A DNA stretch of 64,000 nt, taken from assembly GCF_019039055.1 (NCBI RefSeq), contig NZ_JAHOPB010000002.1, positions 248,001 through 312,000 of the forward strand, read 5' to 3'. This DNA comes from Reyranella humidisoli. GTDB lineage: Bacteria; Pseudomonadota; Alphaproteobacteria; Reyranellales; Reyranellaceae. This document shows positions 11,358-24,090 of the stretch, piece by piece (the stretch's first letter is position 1; each line of letters begins with the position of its first letter). Position numbers and translations under genes: made by a program. The notes beneath the pieces are model-generated. The model searched no databases and was not told the DNA's origin. It worked only from the letters and a program-made list of their open reading frames with translations.

Positions 11358-12593
11358 GTGGCGAAGACGAGAAATGGCGTCATTGCGGCGCTCGACATCG
11401 GCACCAACAAGGTCGTGTGCTTCGTGGCGCGGGTCGACGGCCAGGGACTTCGGGTGGTCGGTATCGGCCACCAGCCCGCTCTCGGCATGCGCTCGGGCAA
11501 CATCATCGACATGGAAGCGGCCACCCGGGCGATCTCCTCGGCGGTGTCGACCGCGGAGGAAATGTGTGGCGAGCAGGTCCGCGACGTCATCGTCGGCGTC
11601 AGCGGCGGTTCTGCAGCCTCGCACAATCAGAGCCTCGAAGTGGCGATCGGCCATCACGAGATCGGCGAGCGCGACGTCCGTCGTGTCCAGCAGCACATCC
11701 AGCTTCCGGCCGAGACCGCCGACCGCGACATCATCCATTCCGCCGCCATCGGCTATACGGTCGACGGAACCCCGGTCCGCGACGCGCGCGGCATGTTCGG
11801 CGAGCGCCTGGGAGTCGACGTCCATCTGGTGACCGCGGCGAGCGGTGCGATGCGCAACCTGCAGGTCTGCGTGCGCCGCGCCCATCTCGAGATCGCCGAC
11901 CGCGTCGTCGCCGCCCACGCCGCGGGCCTCAGCTCGCTGGTCTCCGACGAGCGTGACCTCGGTGTGACCCTGATCGACATGGGTGCCGGCACCACTTCGA
12001 TCGCCGTCTTCTATGAAGGCCACCTGGTCCACGTCGATTCGATCCCGGTCGGCGGCGAACACGTCACGCGCGACATCGCCCGTGGCCTGTCGACGCCGGT
12101 CGCGCATGCAGAGCGGATGAAAACGCAGATCGGCCGCGCCGTCATCAAGCCCAACGACGAGTACGACATCATCGACGTGCCGCTGATCGGCGAGGAAGAT
12201 CGCACGCGGCCCAACCACATTCCGCGTTCGATCCTGGTCGGCATCATTCGTCCGCGAGTCGAGGAGACGTTCGAACTCGTGCGCAGCCGACTCGAAGCGT
12301 CCGGTGTGGATAAGTTGGCCGGTGGACGCGCCGTTCTGGTCGGTGGCGGCTGCCAACTCGATGGCGTCCCCGAAGTCGCCGCTGCGATTCTCAACAAGAA
12401 GGTCCGCACCGGCGCGCCGCTGCGTCTGGCGGGACTCGCGGATTCGACTGGCGGGCCTGCGTTTTCCGCAGCGGCCGGACTTCTTTCCTTCGCGCTCCAG
12501 AATCACGCCGTCGCGCAGGCTCAACCGGCGTCGAGCGAAGCACCGGCGAGTCGAATCGGCCGGATTGGCAGTTGGATTAGAGAAAACTTTTAG
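11358..12593 (+). CDS. ftsA: FtsA, actin-like Z-ring membrane anchor
   Basis: Actin-fold ATPase that ties FtsZ filaments to the membrane and recruits later division proteins. The 411 aa start at a GTG with a GGGGGAC ribosome site. Motifs: AALDIGTNKVVCFV (phosphate 1), LIDMGAGTTSIAVF (phosphate 2), GGEHVTRDIA, and VLVGGGCQLDGV (adenosine). The C-terminal IGRIGSWIRENF looks like the amphipathic membrane-targeting helix of the family. About 150 bases separate it from ftsZ. Confidence 0.96.
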   Translation: MAKTRNGVIAALDIGTNKVVCFVARVDGQGLRVVGIGHQPALGMRSGNIIDMEAATRAISSAVSTAEEMCGEQVRDVIVGVSGGSAASHNQSLEVAIGHHEIGERDVRRVQQHIQLPAETADRDIIHSAAIGYTVDGTPVRDARGMFGERLGVDVHLVTAASGAMRNLQVCVRRAHLEIADRVVAAHAAGLSSLVSDERDLGVTLIDMGAGTTSIAVFYEGHLVHVDSIPVGGEHVTRDIARGLSTPVAHAERMKTQIGRAVIKPNDEYDIIDVPLIGEEDRTRPNHIPRSILVGIIRPRVEETFELVRSRLEASGVDKLAGGRAVLVGGGCQLDGVPEVAAAILNKKVRTGAPLRLAGLADSTGGPAFSAAAGLLSFALQNHAVAQAQPASSEAPASRIGRIGSWIRENF

Positions 12594-12742
12594 GCAATAT
12601 GTTGTGCGGGATGAGGCAAATCCCACAGGCTATAGACATAAAGACAAGAAAAAGCCGGTGGCGGTGAAGGGTTTCTACTCAAACAGGATGCCCACGCCGT
12701 TGCTCCGAGCAGATAACCCCTCGTTTGCGTGGAGAAAACCGA

Positions 12743-14488
12743 ATGACCATCAACCTCAGTCTCCCTCAGACGGAGTCCGAGATTAAGCCGCGCATTACCG
12801 TCGTCGGTGTCGGTGGCGCGGGCGGAAACGCCGTCAACAACATGATCAGCGCCGCGCTCGAAGGCGTGGAGTTCATCGTTGCGAACACCGATTCGCAGGC
12901 GCTCAGCCAATCGCTCGCCGACCGGCGCGTCCAGCTTGGCATCACCATCACCCAGGGTCTCGGCGCGGGCGCCCGTCCGGAAGTCGGCCGTCAGGCCGCC
13001 GAAGAGGCGCTGCCGGAGATCCTTCAGCTTCTCGACGGCGCCAACATGGTGTTCGTCACCGCCGGCATGGGCGGCGGTACCGGTACCGGTGCGGCGCCCG
13101 TCATCGCCGCCGCGGCGCGCGAGCAGGGCATCCTCACCATTGGCGTCGTCACCAAGCCTTTCCACTTCGAAGGCCGCCGCCGCATGCAGTCGGCCGAGCA
13201 GGGCATCACGGAGCTGGAGAAGGTCGTCGATACGCTGATCGTCATCCCCAACCAGAACCTGTTCAAGATCGCGAACGAGAAGACGACGTTCGCGGACGCC
13301 TTCAAGATGGCCGATGACGTGCTGCACATGGGCGTGCGCGGCGTCACCGATCTCATGGTCATGCCGGGCCTGATCAACCTCGACTTCGCCGACATCCGCA
13401 CCGTCATGGGCGAGATGGGCAAGGCGATGATGGGCACGGGCGAGGCAGAAGGTCCGGATCGCAGCCGCGTCGCGGCCGAGTCGGCGATCTCCAACCCGCT
13501 GCTGGAAGATCATTCGATGAAGGGCGCCAAGGGCGTGCTCATCAACATCACCGGCGGCCTCGACATGACGCTGCACGAAGTCGACGAAGCCGCGAACCGC
13601 ATCCGCGAGGAAGTCGACGGCGACGCCAACATCATCTTCGGCTCGACCTTCGATGCCGGCATGCAGGGCCGCATGCGCGTGTCAGTGGTCGCCACCGGTA
13701 TCGCCGCGATGGCCGCGCAGCAGCCTGCGCCGAACTACCTGTCGCTCGACATGAACCGTCCGATGCAGACAGGCCAGCCGGCGCTCAGCCGTCCGGTCGC
13801 GCCACCGGTCGGTCGCGTTGCCATGCCGGCCGCTGCGATGGCGCCTGCGATGCCGGCGGCTCCCGTCGCGCCGCCGATGGCCGTTGCGCCGCCGGCCTTC
13901 GCGCCGGCGCCGGTCGAGGCAGCCGCTCCGGCCGCGCCGATCATGGCCTCGATGCCGACACCCGCACCGGTGTACGAAGCGCCGGTGGTCGAGGAACCCG
14001 TGATGGCCGCGCCGGTCATGGAAGCGCCGGTCGCCCCGGCGCCCGCGCCGATCCCGGCCCCCGTCGCGGCCGCACCGGCTCCGGCGCCCGTCCAGGCCGC
14101 CCCGCAGCGCCCGCTGGTCGATGAGAACGACTGGCGTGTCAGCCGTCCGTCGGCTCCCAAGCCGGCGCCGGTCCGTGCAGAGGCTGTCACGCGTCCGATG
14201 GCCGCGCGCCCGGCAACCGACAGCCGCGCGCCGAACCTTTTCCAGCGCATCACCGGGGCCTTCTCGGCGCCGAAGCCCGCGGCAACCGCACCGGCCGCCG
14301 CGCCGGCCGAGCCGACAGTTGCACGGACCGCGCCGGAAAACGTCGTGCCCGTGGCTCCCAAGGCGGCCGCGTCGCGACCGGCACCGGTCCAGACCTCGAT
14401 CAGCCTCGATGTCACGGAGCGTGCGAAGCCCGCCCGCGACGACGACGATCTGCAGATTCCGGCTTTCCTGCGGCGGCAAGCCAACTGA
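12743..14488 (+). CDS. ftsZ: FtsZ, tubulin-like division GTPase with long linker
   Basis: GTPase that forms the Z-ring at midcell. It has 581 aa from the ATG at 12743, which follows GGAG; a TTG 18 bases upstream in frame is less likely. The GTP loop GGGTGTG lies at residues 110-116 and the T7 loop NLDFAD at 212-217, so the core is intact. From about residue 330 to 565 there is a low-complexity Ala/Pro/Val linker, then the conserved tail [10 protein letters not shown] that binds FtsA. Long linkers are known in alphaproteobacterial FtsZ, and this one is at the long end. A strong terminator follows. Confidence 0.97.
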   Translation: MTINLSLPQTESEIKPRITVVGVGGAGGNAVNNMISAALEGVEFIVANTDSQALSQSLADRRVQLGITITQGLGAGARPEVGRQAAEEALPEILQLLDGANMVFVTAGMGGGTGTGAAPVIAAAAREQGILTIGVVTKPFHFEGRRRMQSAEQGITELEKVVDTLIVIPNQNLFKIANEKTTFADAFKMADDVLHMGVRGVTDLMVMPGLINLDFADIRTVMGEMGKAMMGTGEAEGPDRSRVAAESAISNPLLEDHSMKGAKGVLINITGGLDMTLHEVDEAANRIREEVDGDANIIFGSTFDAGMQGRMRVSVVATGIAAMAAQQPAPNYLSLDMNRPMQTGQPALSRPVAPPVGRVAMPAAAMAPAMPAAPVAPPMAVAPPAFAPAPVEAAAPAAPIMASMPTPAPVYEAPVVEEPVMAAPVMEAPVAPAPAPIPAPVAAAPAPAPVQAAPQRPLVDENDWRVSRPSAPKPAPVRAEAVTRPMAARPATDSRAPNLFQRITGAFSAPKPAATAPAAAPAEPTVARTAPENVVPVAPKAAASRPAPVQTSISLDVTERAKPARDDDDLQIPAFLRRQAN

Positions 14489-14520
14489 CGCAGGAATTTC
14501 GGTTATCCACGCATCTTCTC

Positions 14521-14546
14521 GAGGGGCCGTTGGCCCCTCTTTTTTT
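14521..14546 (+). terminator. Rho-independent terminator after ftsZ
   Basis: Perfect 8-bp GC-rich stem (14521-14528 with 14532-14539), three-base loop GTT, then seven T residues (14540-14546). It lies 32 bases after the ftsZ stop and should end the murE-ftsZ transcript, separating it from bamD. Confidence 0.9.
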
Positions 14547-14594
14547 CGCAGGCGCGTGATATAACGCGCCGGGCCGAAGTATCACGGATGGGAC

Positions 14595-15413
14595 ATGTCG
14601 AAGTTGGTTGTGAGTAAGGGACGACGCATCATTGCCGGGCTGACGCTCTCGCTGGCGATGCTCGGCCTGTCCGCCTGCGGCTCGGACGACGACAAGTATG
14701 TCGAGCGCCCCGTCGAACAGCTCTACAATCGCGGTCTCGATGCGCTCGGGCAGCAGGAATACAAGACGGCCGCCAAGAACTTCGAGGAAGTCGACCGTCA
14801 GCACCCCTATTCGGTCTGGGCCACCAAGGCGCAGATCATGGCGGCCTTCGCCTACTACCAGTCGAACAAGTACGACGAAGCCATCATCGCGCTGGATCGC
14901 TTCATCCAGCTCCATCCCGGCCATCGCGACCTGCCCTATGCCTATTACCTGAAGGCTCTTTGCTTCTACGAGCAGATCTCCGACGTCGGCCGCGACCAGC
15001 GCACAACCCAGCAGGCGCTCGACGCACTGGCGGAAGTCGTGAAGCGCTTTCCGGAGTCGCCCTATGCGCGCGACGCCCGCCTCAAGGTCGAGCTCTGCAT
15101 CGACCATCTCGCCGGCAAGGAGATGGACGTCGGCCGCTACTACCAGAAGAACCAGCAGTATGTCGGCGCCATCAACCGCTACCGCGTGGTGATCGAACGC
15201 TACCAGACGACGACGCACGTTCCGGAGGCGCTGCACCGGCTGGTCGAGAGCTACCTCTCGCTCGGCGTGAAGAGCGAGGCGCAGGAAGCCGCCGCCGTGC
15301 TCGGTTACAATTTCCCCGGCAGCGAATGGTATCAGGACAGCTACTTCCTGATGACCGGCGAGGGCACACGGCCGCCTGACGAGAAGCGCGGCTGGTTCTC
15401 CAGCATCTTCTGA
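14595..15413 (+). CDS. bamD: BamD, outer-membrane assembly lipoprotein
   Basis: Lipoprotein of the BAM complex (also called ComL/YfiO) that helps insert beta-barrel proteins. The 272 aa begin with a basic stretch and hydrophobic signal ending in the lipobox LSAC (Cys28). TPR-like helical repeats follow (YNRGLDALGQQEYKTAAKNF, KYDEAIIALDRFIQLHP, YYLKALCFYEQI). Length and repeat pattern are typical. In many alphaproteobacteria lpxC stands between ftsZ and this gene; here it does not. recN starts nine bases after the stop. Confidence 0.94.
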   Translation: MSKLVVSKGRRIIAGLTLSLAMLGLSACGSDDDKYVERPVEQLYNRGLDALGQQEYKTAAKNFEEVDRQHPYSVWATKAQIMAAFAYYQSNKYDEAIIALDRFIQLHPGHRDLPYAYYLKALCFYEQISDVGRDQRTTQQALDALAEVVKRFPESPYARDARLKVELCIDHLAGKEMDVGRYYQKNQQYVGAINRYRVVIERYQTTTHVPEALHRLVESYLSLGVKSEAQEAAAVLGYNFPGSEWYQDSYFLMTGEGTRPPDEKRGWFSSIF

Positions 15414-15422
15414 CCGTCCGGC

Positions 15423-19275
<3,853 letters not shown>

Positions 19276-19350
19276 TCCATGGTTTGGGTGCTCAAAGAGG
19301 CGGGCGTCTTTCCAGAAGAAGATGAACCGCGTCGAATTTCCAAACCACGG

Positions 19351-19458
19351 CCTCACCCTGAGGAGCGAACGCAGTGAGCGTCTCGAAGGGTGGGCACGAG
19401 CACATCGTCTGTAGCCCATCCTTTGAGACGCGGCCTGTGGCCGCTCCTCAGGATGAGG
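19351..19458. repeat. Intergenic palindromic repeat, family A copy 1
   Basis: Outer arms 19351-19366 and 19443-19458 are inverted with one mismatch (core CCTCAnCCTGAGGAGC); inner arms 19381-19395 and 19414-19428 are also inverted (core TCTCGAAGGnTGGGC). A second copy with nearly the same arms lies at 39136-39245. It sits between convergent ligA and pepP, where it could act as a bidirectional transcription stop. The rest of the 19276-19487 gap shows no gene. Confidence 0.88.
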
Positions 19459-19487
19459 TGGTGTGGTTCAGCTCGGCACGAAAAAGG

Positions 19488-21497
19488 TCAGATCGCGCGC
19501 GTTGCCTGTTCGAGCCAGGTGCGTGTCGCTTCGTCGACGTTCGGCCCGACCGTCTCGCGCACACGGCGGTGATAGTCGTTGAGCCACTGCTTCTCGGCCT
19601 CGGTCAGCAGCGACCGCTCGATGCAGGCAAGGTCGATCGGGGCAAGGGTCAGGGTCTCGAACTCGAGATACTTGCGATCGGCGCCTTTGATCTCGACCTC
19701 CTTCACCGCCACGAGGTTCTCGATGCGAATGCCGTAGGCTCCGGTCTTGTAGTAGCCGGGCTCGTTGCTGACGATCATGCCGGGCTGCAGCGCGACCGAG
19801 TTGGGCATCTTGGAGATGCGGTGCGGGCCTTCGTGCACCGACAGATAGGCGCCGACGCCGTGGCCGGTGCCGTGGTCATAGTCGAGCCCGACCTGCCACA
19901 GTGCATAGCGTGCGAGCACGTCGAGCTGCGATCCCGTCGTGCCGACCGGGAAGCGGGCGCTGGCCAGCGCGATATGGCCCTTGAGGACGCGCGTGAAGCG
20001 GTCGCGCATCTCGGGCGAGGGCGTGCCGACGCCGACAGTGCGGGTGATATCGGTGGTGCCGTCGCGATACTGGCCGCCGGAGTCCACGAGGTAGAGGCTG
20101 CCCGGCTCGAGCGTGCGTTCCGTCGCCTCGGAGGCGCGATAGTGGACGATCGCGCCGTTGGCGCCGGCGCCCGAGATCGTGTCGAAGCTGAGATCGCGCA
20201 GCTTGCCGGTTTCTTCGCGCAGTGCCTGCAGCCGGTCCGACACCTCGATCTCGCGCAAAGCGCCCGCACTCGACTTGAGGTGGAGCCAGTTCAGGAAGCG
20301 GCTGACGGCGACTCCGTCGCGGCGATGCGCGGCACGGATGCCTTCCAACTCGACCTCGTTCTTGCAGGCCTTGGGGAGCGAGATGGGATCGGAGTCCCGC
20401 ACCATCGTCGCGCCCGCCGCCTGCAGCCGTGTCGAGGCCCAGTAGGGCGCGGTCGAGGTCTCGACCAGCACGCGCTTGCCCAGCTTGCCCAGCAGGTCGA
20501 GGGCGCTCCCCAACTCCTCGGGCGGCGCCAGGGTCACGGCATTGCCGAGCCACGACACGGTGCGGTCGGGAATCTTGCGGCGATCCATGTAGAGATCGAC
20601 ATGGCCGTCGGCGTGGATCAGCGCGAAACCCAGCGCGAACGGCGTGCGCGGAACGTCGCCGCCGCGCACATTCAGAAGCCAGGCGATCGAATCGGGCGCG
20701 GTGATGAGTGCGACGTCGGCGTTCCTCGCGGCCAGCGTCGAGGCGATGCGGTCGCGCTTGCTCTCACTGGTCTCGCCGGCGAACTCGACGGGATGCGGCA
20801 GCACCGGCGCCAGCGGCGCGGGCGGACGGCCCGTCCAGACGGTGTCGACGGGATTGGATTCGACCGGCACGAAGCTGCCGCTCGCACGCTGGCAGGCGCG
20901 AGCGAAGCGGTCGTAGCCGTCGACGGTCTGAAGCCAGGGATCGAAGCCCAGCTTGCCGCCCTTGGGCAGGTTCTCGGCGATCCAGGTTTCTGCCGACTGT
21001 TCGGGAATCTGGTGCGGCTCGAAGGCCCCGACATCGACCTGGTCGCGGACCGCGAGCGTGTAGCGGCCGTCGATGAAGATCGCCGCCTTTTCGGCCAGGA
21101 CGATGGCGAGGCCCGCCGAGCCGCTGAACCCGGTCAGCCAGCCCAGCCGTTGCGAGCGCCTCGGCACGTACTCGCCCTGATGCTCGTCCGCACGTGGCAC
21201 GACGAAACCGTCGAGACCCCGCCGCTTCAGCTCGGCACGGAGGTCGGCCAGCCGGGAGGCCGGGGCGGGGCTCGCTTCCAGCCCGTCGTCGCCGGCGGCC
21301 AACGCTGCCCGCCAGGCAGTCAGCGCGCTGGTCATTTCGGCATCAGGAGCCGGATCGATCAGTTCGATCCACTCCGGGCCGGACAGGCTTTCAGGGGCGG
21401 CGGCCACCCCGCGCATCAGCGCATCGAGAGCAGCCGGGTCGGCGCTGCGCCCATGCTTGCGGAGCAGGGCTAGAACGTCATCTGGAGCGGAACTCAT
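19488..21497 (-). CDS. pepP: Xaa-Pro aminopeptidase, M24B family
   Basis: Cytoplasmic metallopeptidase that removes N-terminal residues before proline. The 669 aa are the long form: two creatinase-N domains (residues about 60-370) then the pita-bread catalytic domain. Metal ligands appear in LVDSGGQYRDGTTDITRTV (two Asp), GTGHGVGAYLSVHEGP (His) and SNEPGYYKTGAYGIRIEN (Glu), with a final Glu in the FETLTLAPID region. It is transcribed away from the DUF1127 gene, sharing a 209-base intergenic region that carries a dyad. Confidence 0.93.
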   Translation of the reverse strand: MSSAPDDVLALLRKHGRSADPAALDALMRGVAAAPESLSGPEWIELIDPAPDAEMTSALTAWRAALAAGDDGLEASPAPASRLADLRAELKRRGLDGFVVPRADEHQGEYVPRRSQRLGWLTGFSGSAGLAIVLAEKAAIFIDGRYTLAVRDQVDVGAFEPHQIPEQSAETWIAENLPKGGKLGFDPWLQTVDGYDRFARACQRASGSFVPVESNPVDTVWTGRPPAPLAPVLPHPVEFAGETSESKRDRIASTLAARNADVALITAPDSIAWLLNVRGGDVPRTPFALGFALIHADGHVDLYMDRRKIPDRTVSWLGNAVTLAPPEELGSALDLLGKLGKRVLVETSTAPYWASTRLQAAGATMVRDSDPISLPKACKNEVELEGIRAAHRRDGVAVSRFLNWLHLKSSAGALREIEVSDRLQALREETGKLRDLSFDTISGAGANGAIVHYRASEATERTLEPGSLYLVDSGGQYRDGTTDITRTVGVGTPSPEMRDRFTRVLKGHIALASARFPVGTTGSQLDVLARYALWQVGLDYDHGTGHGVGAYLSVHEGPHRISKMPNSVALQPGMIVSNEPGYYKTGAYGIRIENLVAVKEVEIKGADRKYLEFETLTLAPIDLACIERSLLTEAEKQWLNDYHRRVRETVGPNVDEATRTWLEQATRAI

Positions 21498-21553
21498 GAT
21501 GTCGCGACCCTACGCGCGGAGGTCGGGACAGGCAAACTGAGCAATTTTCGTTC

Positions 21554-21569
21554 TTTCGCATCTGCGAAA
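21554..21569. promoter_or_regulatory. Perfect dyad, possible operator, pepP/DUF1127 region
   Basis: Seven-base perfect inverted repeat TTTCGCA-TC-TGCGAAA between the divergent pepP and DUF1127 starts. A related half site, TTTCGCATTGC, recurs at 21678-21688 just upstream of the DUF1127 ribosome site. The form suggests a dimeric regulator site, but no candidate protein is identified. The rest of the 21498-21706 region shows no gene. Confidence 0.45.
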
Positions 21570-21706
21570 TGCTAAAATATGGTGCGCCATGCGTTGTGTG
21601 CATATCGAACCTTCAACCTCTGCACTTATTGTTGCGGCTCAAGGCTCTATATTTGCTGAGTGCGATGCAGCATCGACTTTCGCATTGCACAATAAAGGAG
21701 AGACTC

Positions 21707-22111
21707 ATGATGACCCAGCCGATTCGGACCTTTAAGGATCTGACCAGCGAAACTGCGCCGGCGGGGGGAAACGCGAATTCCAAGTTCGGCTTCACCGCCG
21801 ATCGCCACCTGATCGAGCTGCGTGCCCGCTATGCCCGCGCCGAAATGCTGGCGAACGGCTTCGGTGATGCAATCCTGTGGATTGGCCGTCAGTACGACCG
21901 CCTCACCGCGGGGATCAAGGCCAACCTGAAGCTGCGCGCCGCCGAGGCCCAGCTGCATCGCATGACCGACCGCGAACTGTCCGACCTCGGCCTGTGCCGG
22001 GCCGACATCGACTTCGCGGTTCGCGAGGCCGCCGAAGGGGTGACGCCCGCGTTCGACTATGTCGCCGGACCGGTCACCCTGGCCAACCAGAATCTGCGCC
22101 GCGCGGCGTAG
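21707..22111 (+). CDS. Small DUF1127-domain protein
   Basis: About 134 aa. The C-terminal part (LKLRAAEAQLHRMTDRELSD, then LGLCRADIDFAVREA) matches DUF1127, a short arginine-rich motif found in many alphaproteobacterial proteins; small members have been linked to phosphate and RNA metabolism, but this larger one has no known role. The start is set by AAAGGAG at 21694-21700 before tandem ATGs at 21707 and 21710; the open frame farther upstream lacks a ribosome site. It is a single-gene unit with its own terminator. Confidence 0.85.
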   Translation: MMTQPIRTFKDLTSETAPAGGNANSKFGFTADRHLIELRARYARAEMLANGFGDAILWIGRQYDRLTAGIKANLKLRAAEAQLHRMTDRELSDLGLCRADIDFAVREAAEGVTPAFDYVAGPVTLANQNLRRAA

Positions 22112-22144
22112 CCGATTGTTGAGTAGCGTAGCGTAAGCGTACGA

Positions 22145-22173
22145 GGGCCGGCGAAAGCCGGCCCTTTCGTTTT
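22145..22173 (+). terminator. Terminator after the DUF1127 gene
   Basis: Perfect 8-bp stem GGGCCGGC/GCCGGCCC with a GAAA tetraloop (22145-22164) followed by TTTCGTTTT. The T tract is only on the + side, so it serves the DUF1127 gene; prmA ends five bases beyond on the other strand. Confidence 0.88.
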
Positions 22174-22177
22174 GCGC

Positions 22178-23071
22178 CTATTCCCGGCGCAAGATCAGGC
22201 TGCGCCACCAGGCGCCGCCCGTCTCCAGGTCGATTCGGCGCTCGAAGACGAAACCTCGTTGTCCGTAAGCGGCGACGATGCAGGCTGCCTGCTCCACCAG
22301 CAGGCCGCTCAGCAGCACGCGTCCGCCCGGCCGTACCGCGCCGGCGAAGGTGTCTGCCAGGTCGAGCAACGGTCCCGCCAGGATGTTTGCGACAACGAGA
22401 TCATAGGGGGCGCGGCCGGACAGGGAATCGGCCTGCAGGCCCGAGGACACGAAGAAAGAGCAAAGATCGGGCACGCCGTTCAGTCCCGCGTTCTCCTGCG
22501 CGACCTCCACCGCTTCGGCGTCATTGTCCCCGCCGATCACCGGCCGCTTCCAGAGCTTGGCCATGGCGATGGCCAGGATGCCGCTGCCGCATCCCACATC
22601 GACGGCGTTTACCGTGTCCGCCGGATCGAGCGTCGCCAGCATCTCCAGGCAGCCGCGCGTGGTGGCATGGGTGCCGGTGCCGAAGGCCAGGCCCGCATCG
22701 ATGCGCAGCGGCAGCAGGCCGGCGGGGCGGCCCTCGCTGACATGCGAGGGGTGTACCCAGAAAGGCCCGACCGCAAAGGGCCTGAAGGAGCGCTGGTTCT
22801 CGGCCACCCAGTCGATGTCGGGCAGCGCTTCCCAGCGCCAGTCCGGCACGGCCAGGCCCAGCGCCTGCGCCGCTGCCTCGATCGCCGCCGTCACCAGCGC
22901 CTCGTCGCCCTCGCCGAACACGTCGATGCGCCAGGGGCCGTCGCGCGAGACCTCGCAGCTCGCGACGATGAAGCCTTCCTCGCCCAGCCGTTCTTCCAGC
23001 AGGATTTCCCAATCGGCGCGCTGCGCCGCCGGCGCGACGAAGCCAGCCTTGCGTACTTTGCTCATGCTCAT
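22178..23071 (-). CDS. prmA: PrmA, ribosomal protein L11 methyltransferase
   Basis: SAM-dependent methyltransferase that trimethylates ribosomal protein L11. It has 297 aa (295 from the second ATG at 23065). The N-terminal substrate domain is followed by the class I methyltransferase fold: LAFGTGTHATTRGCLEML, the SAM loop VDVGCGSGILAIA, and the catalytic-type motif VVANILAGPL. Its start overlaps the stop of the upstream transporter ATPase gene as ATGA with no clear ribosome site, so it appears to be translated by coupling. The frame stays open upstream inside that gene but does not resemble PrmA there. Confidence 0.93.
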   Translation of the reverse strand: MSMSKVRKAGFVAPAAQRADWEILLEERLGEEGFIVASCEVSRDGPWRIDVFGEGDEALVTAAIEAAAQALGLAVPDWRWEALPDIDWVAENQRSFRPFAVGPFWVHPSHVSEGRPAGLLPLRIDAGLAFGTGTHATTRGCLEMLATLDPADTVNAVDVGCGSGILAIAMAKLWKRPVIGGDNDAEAVEVAQENAGLNGVPDLCSFFVSSGLQADSLSGRAPYDLVVANILAGPLLDLADTFAGAVRPGGRVLLSGLLVEQAACIVAAYGQRGFVFERRIDLETGGAWWRSLILRRE

Positions 23072-24090
23072 GCCGGAAGGAAGAGCATGCGCCGGGGCGG
23101 CAAGTCCACGCCGACATTGTCGCCGACGGCCCGCAGCTCGCTGCCGGACTGGAACGGCGTCTCGATCAGAACCTCGCTGTCGCCGATGCGTACGGCATAG
23201 CGCACGGTGGCGCCCAGGAATTCGCGATGCGTGACCGGTCCGCGCAGGGCAGCCCCTTCGGGCGACGACAGGGCAGCATGCTGCGGCCGGAACACCAGGC
23301 GCTTGCCCGCCGGCATTGGCATGCCGGAGCGCTCGTCGAGAATGTTTGCCGAGCCCAGGAAGTTCGCCACGAAGAGGTTGGCCGGGTTCTCGTAGAGCTC
23401 CATCGGCGTGCCGACCTGCTGGACCTTGCCGCCGTCCATCACGGCGATGCGGTCGCAGATCGTGTTGGCCTCTTCCTGGTCGTGGGTGACGAAGATCGTC
23501 GTCAGGCCCAGCCGCTGCTGCAGCGACCGCAGTTCGCGGCGGACGCTGACGCGCATCTTGGCGTCGAGGTTGGAGAGCGGCTCGTCGAGCAGCAGCACCT
23601 TGGGCTCGATGGCGATGGTGCGGGCCACCGCCACGCGCTGCTGCTGGCCGCCGGAAAGTTGCGCCGGTCGTCGCTCGGCGTAGGCGGACAGGCCGACCAG
23701 TTCGAGCGCCTGCGCGACCCGACGGTCGATCTCGGCGCGGGGCAGGCGGCGCTCCTCGAGGCCGAAGGCCACGTTCTTCGCGACGGTCATGTGCGGCCAC
23801 AGCGCGTAGCTCTGGAACACCATGCCGACGTCGCGCTTCCACGGCGGCAGCGGCGCCACGTCCTGGCCGTCGAGCAGCACCTTGCCGGTCTGCGCCTGGG
23901 CGAAGCCCGCGATCAGCCTGAGCAGGGTGGTCTTGCCGCAACCGGACGGGCCGAGGAAAGCAAAGAACTCGCCGGGGTGGATCGAGAGCGCGACATCCTT
24001 CAGCACATGGGTCGATCCGTAGGAGAGGTTGACCCCCGTGATCTCGATGCCGACCGCGCGTGCTGCCTTCGCCATGGTCATGTCCGTCAT
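23068..24090 (-). CDS. ABC transporter ATP-binding protein, ferric/organophosphate type
   Basis: Cytoplasmic ATPase of an importer. Its 340 aa contain Walker A GPSGCGKTT, Q-loop VFQSYALWPHMTV, signature LSGGQQQR, Walker B VLLLDEPLSNLD and the switch His in FVTHDQEEA, then a C-terminal TOBE-like region. The ATG at 24090 overlaps the permease stop (ATGA). With the upstream permease and binding-protein genes it forms one importer. The family (FbpC/PotA-like) moves iron, polyamines, phosphonates or sulfate; substrate is not decided here. Confidence 0.93.
   Translation of the reverse strand: MTDMTMAKAARAVGIEITGVNLSYGSTHVLKDVALSIHPGEFFAFLGPSGCGKTTLLRLIAGFAQAQTGKVLLDGQDVAPLPPWKRDVGMVFQSYALWPHMTVAKNVAFGLEERRLPRAEIDRRVAQALELVGLSAYAERRPAQLSGGQQQRVAVARTIAIEPKVLLLDEPLSNLDAKMRVSVRRELRSLQQRLGLTTIFVTHDQEEANTICDRIAVMDGGKVQQVGTPMELYENPANLFVANFLGSANILDERSGMPMPAGKRLVFRPQHAALSSPEGAALRGPVTHREFLGATVRYAVRIGDSEVLIETPFQSGSELRAVGDNVGVDLPPRRMLFLPA

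Noticed and set aside
10194..12626. An 810-codon open frame on the minus strand under ftsQ-ftsA
   Set aside because: It is antisense to two clear genes, has a composition typical of shadow frames in high-GC DNA (His, Arg, Asp, Gly rich) and matches no family.
12594..12742. Possible ftsZ promoter with TTGTGC and TATAGA
   Set aside because: The two boxes are about 23 bases apart, too far for a standard promoter; nothing else in this 149-base gap is clear.
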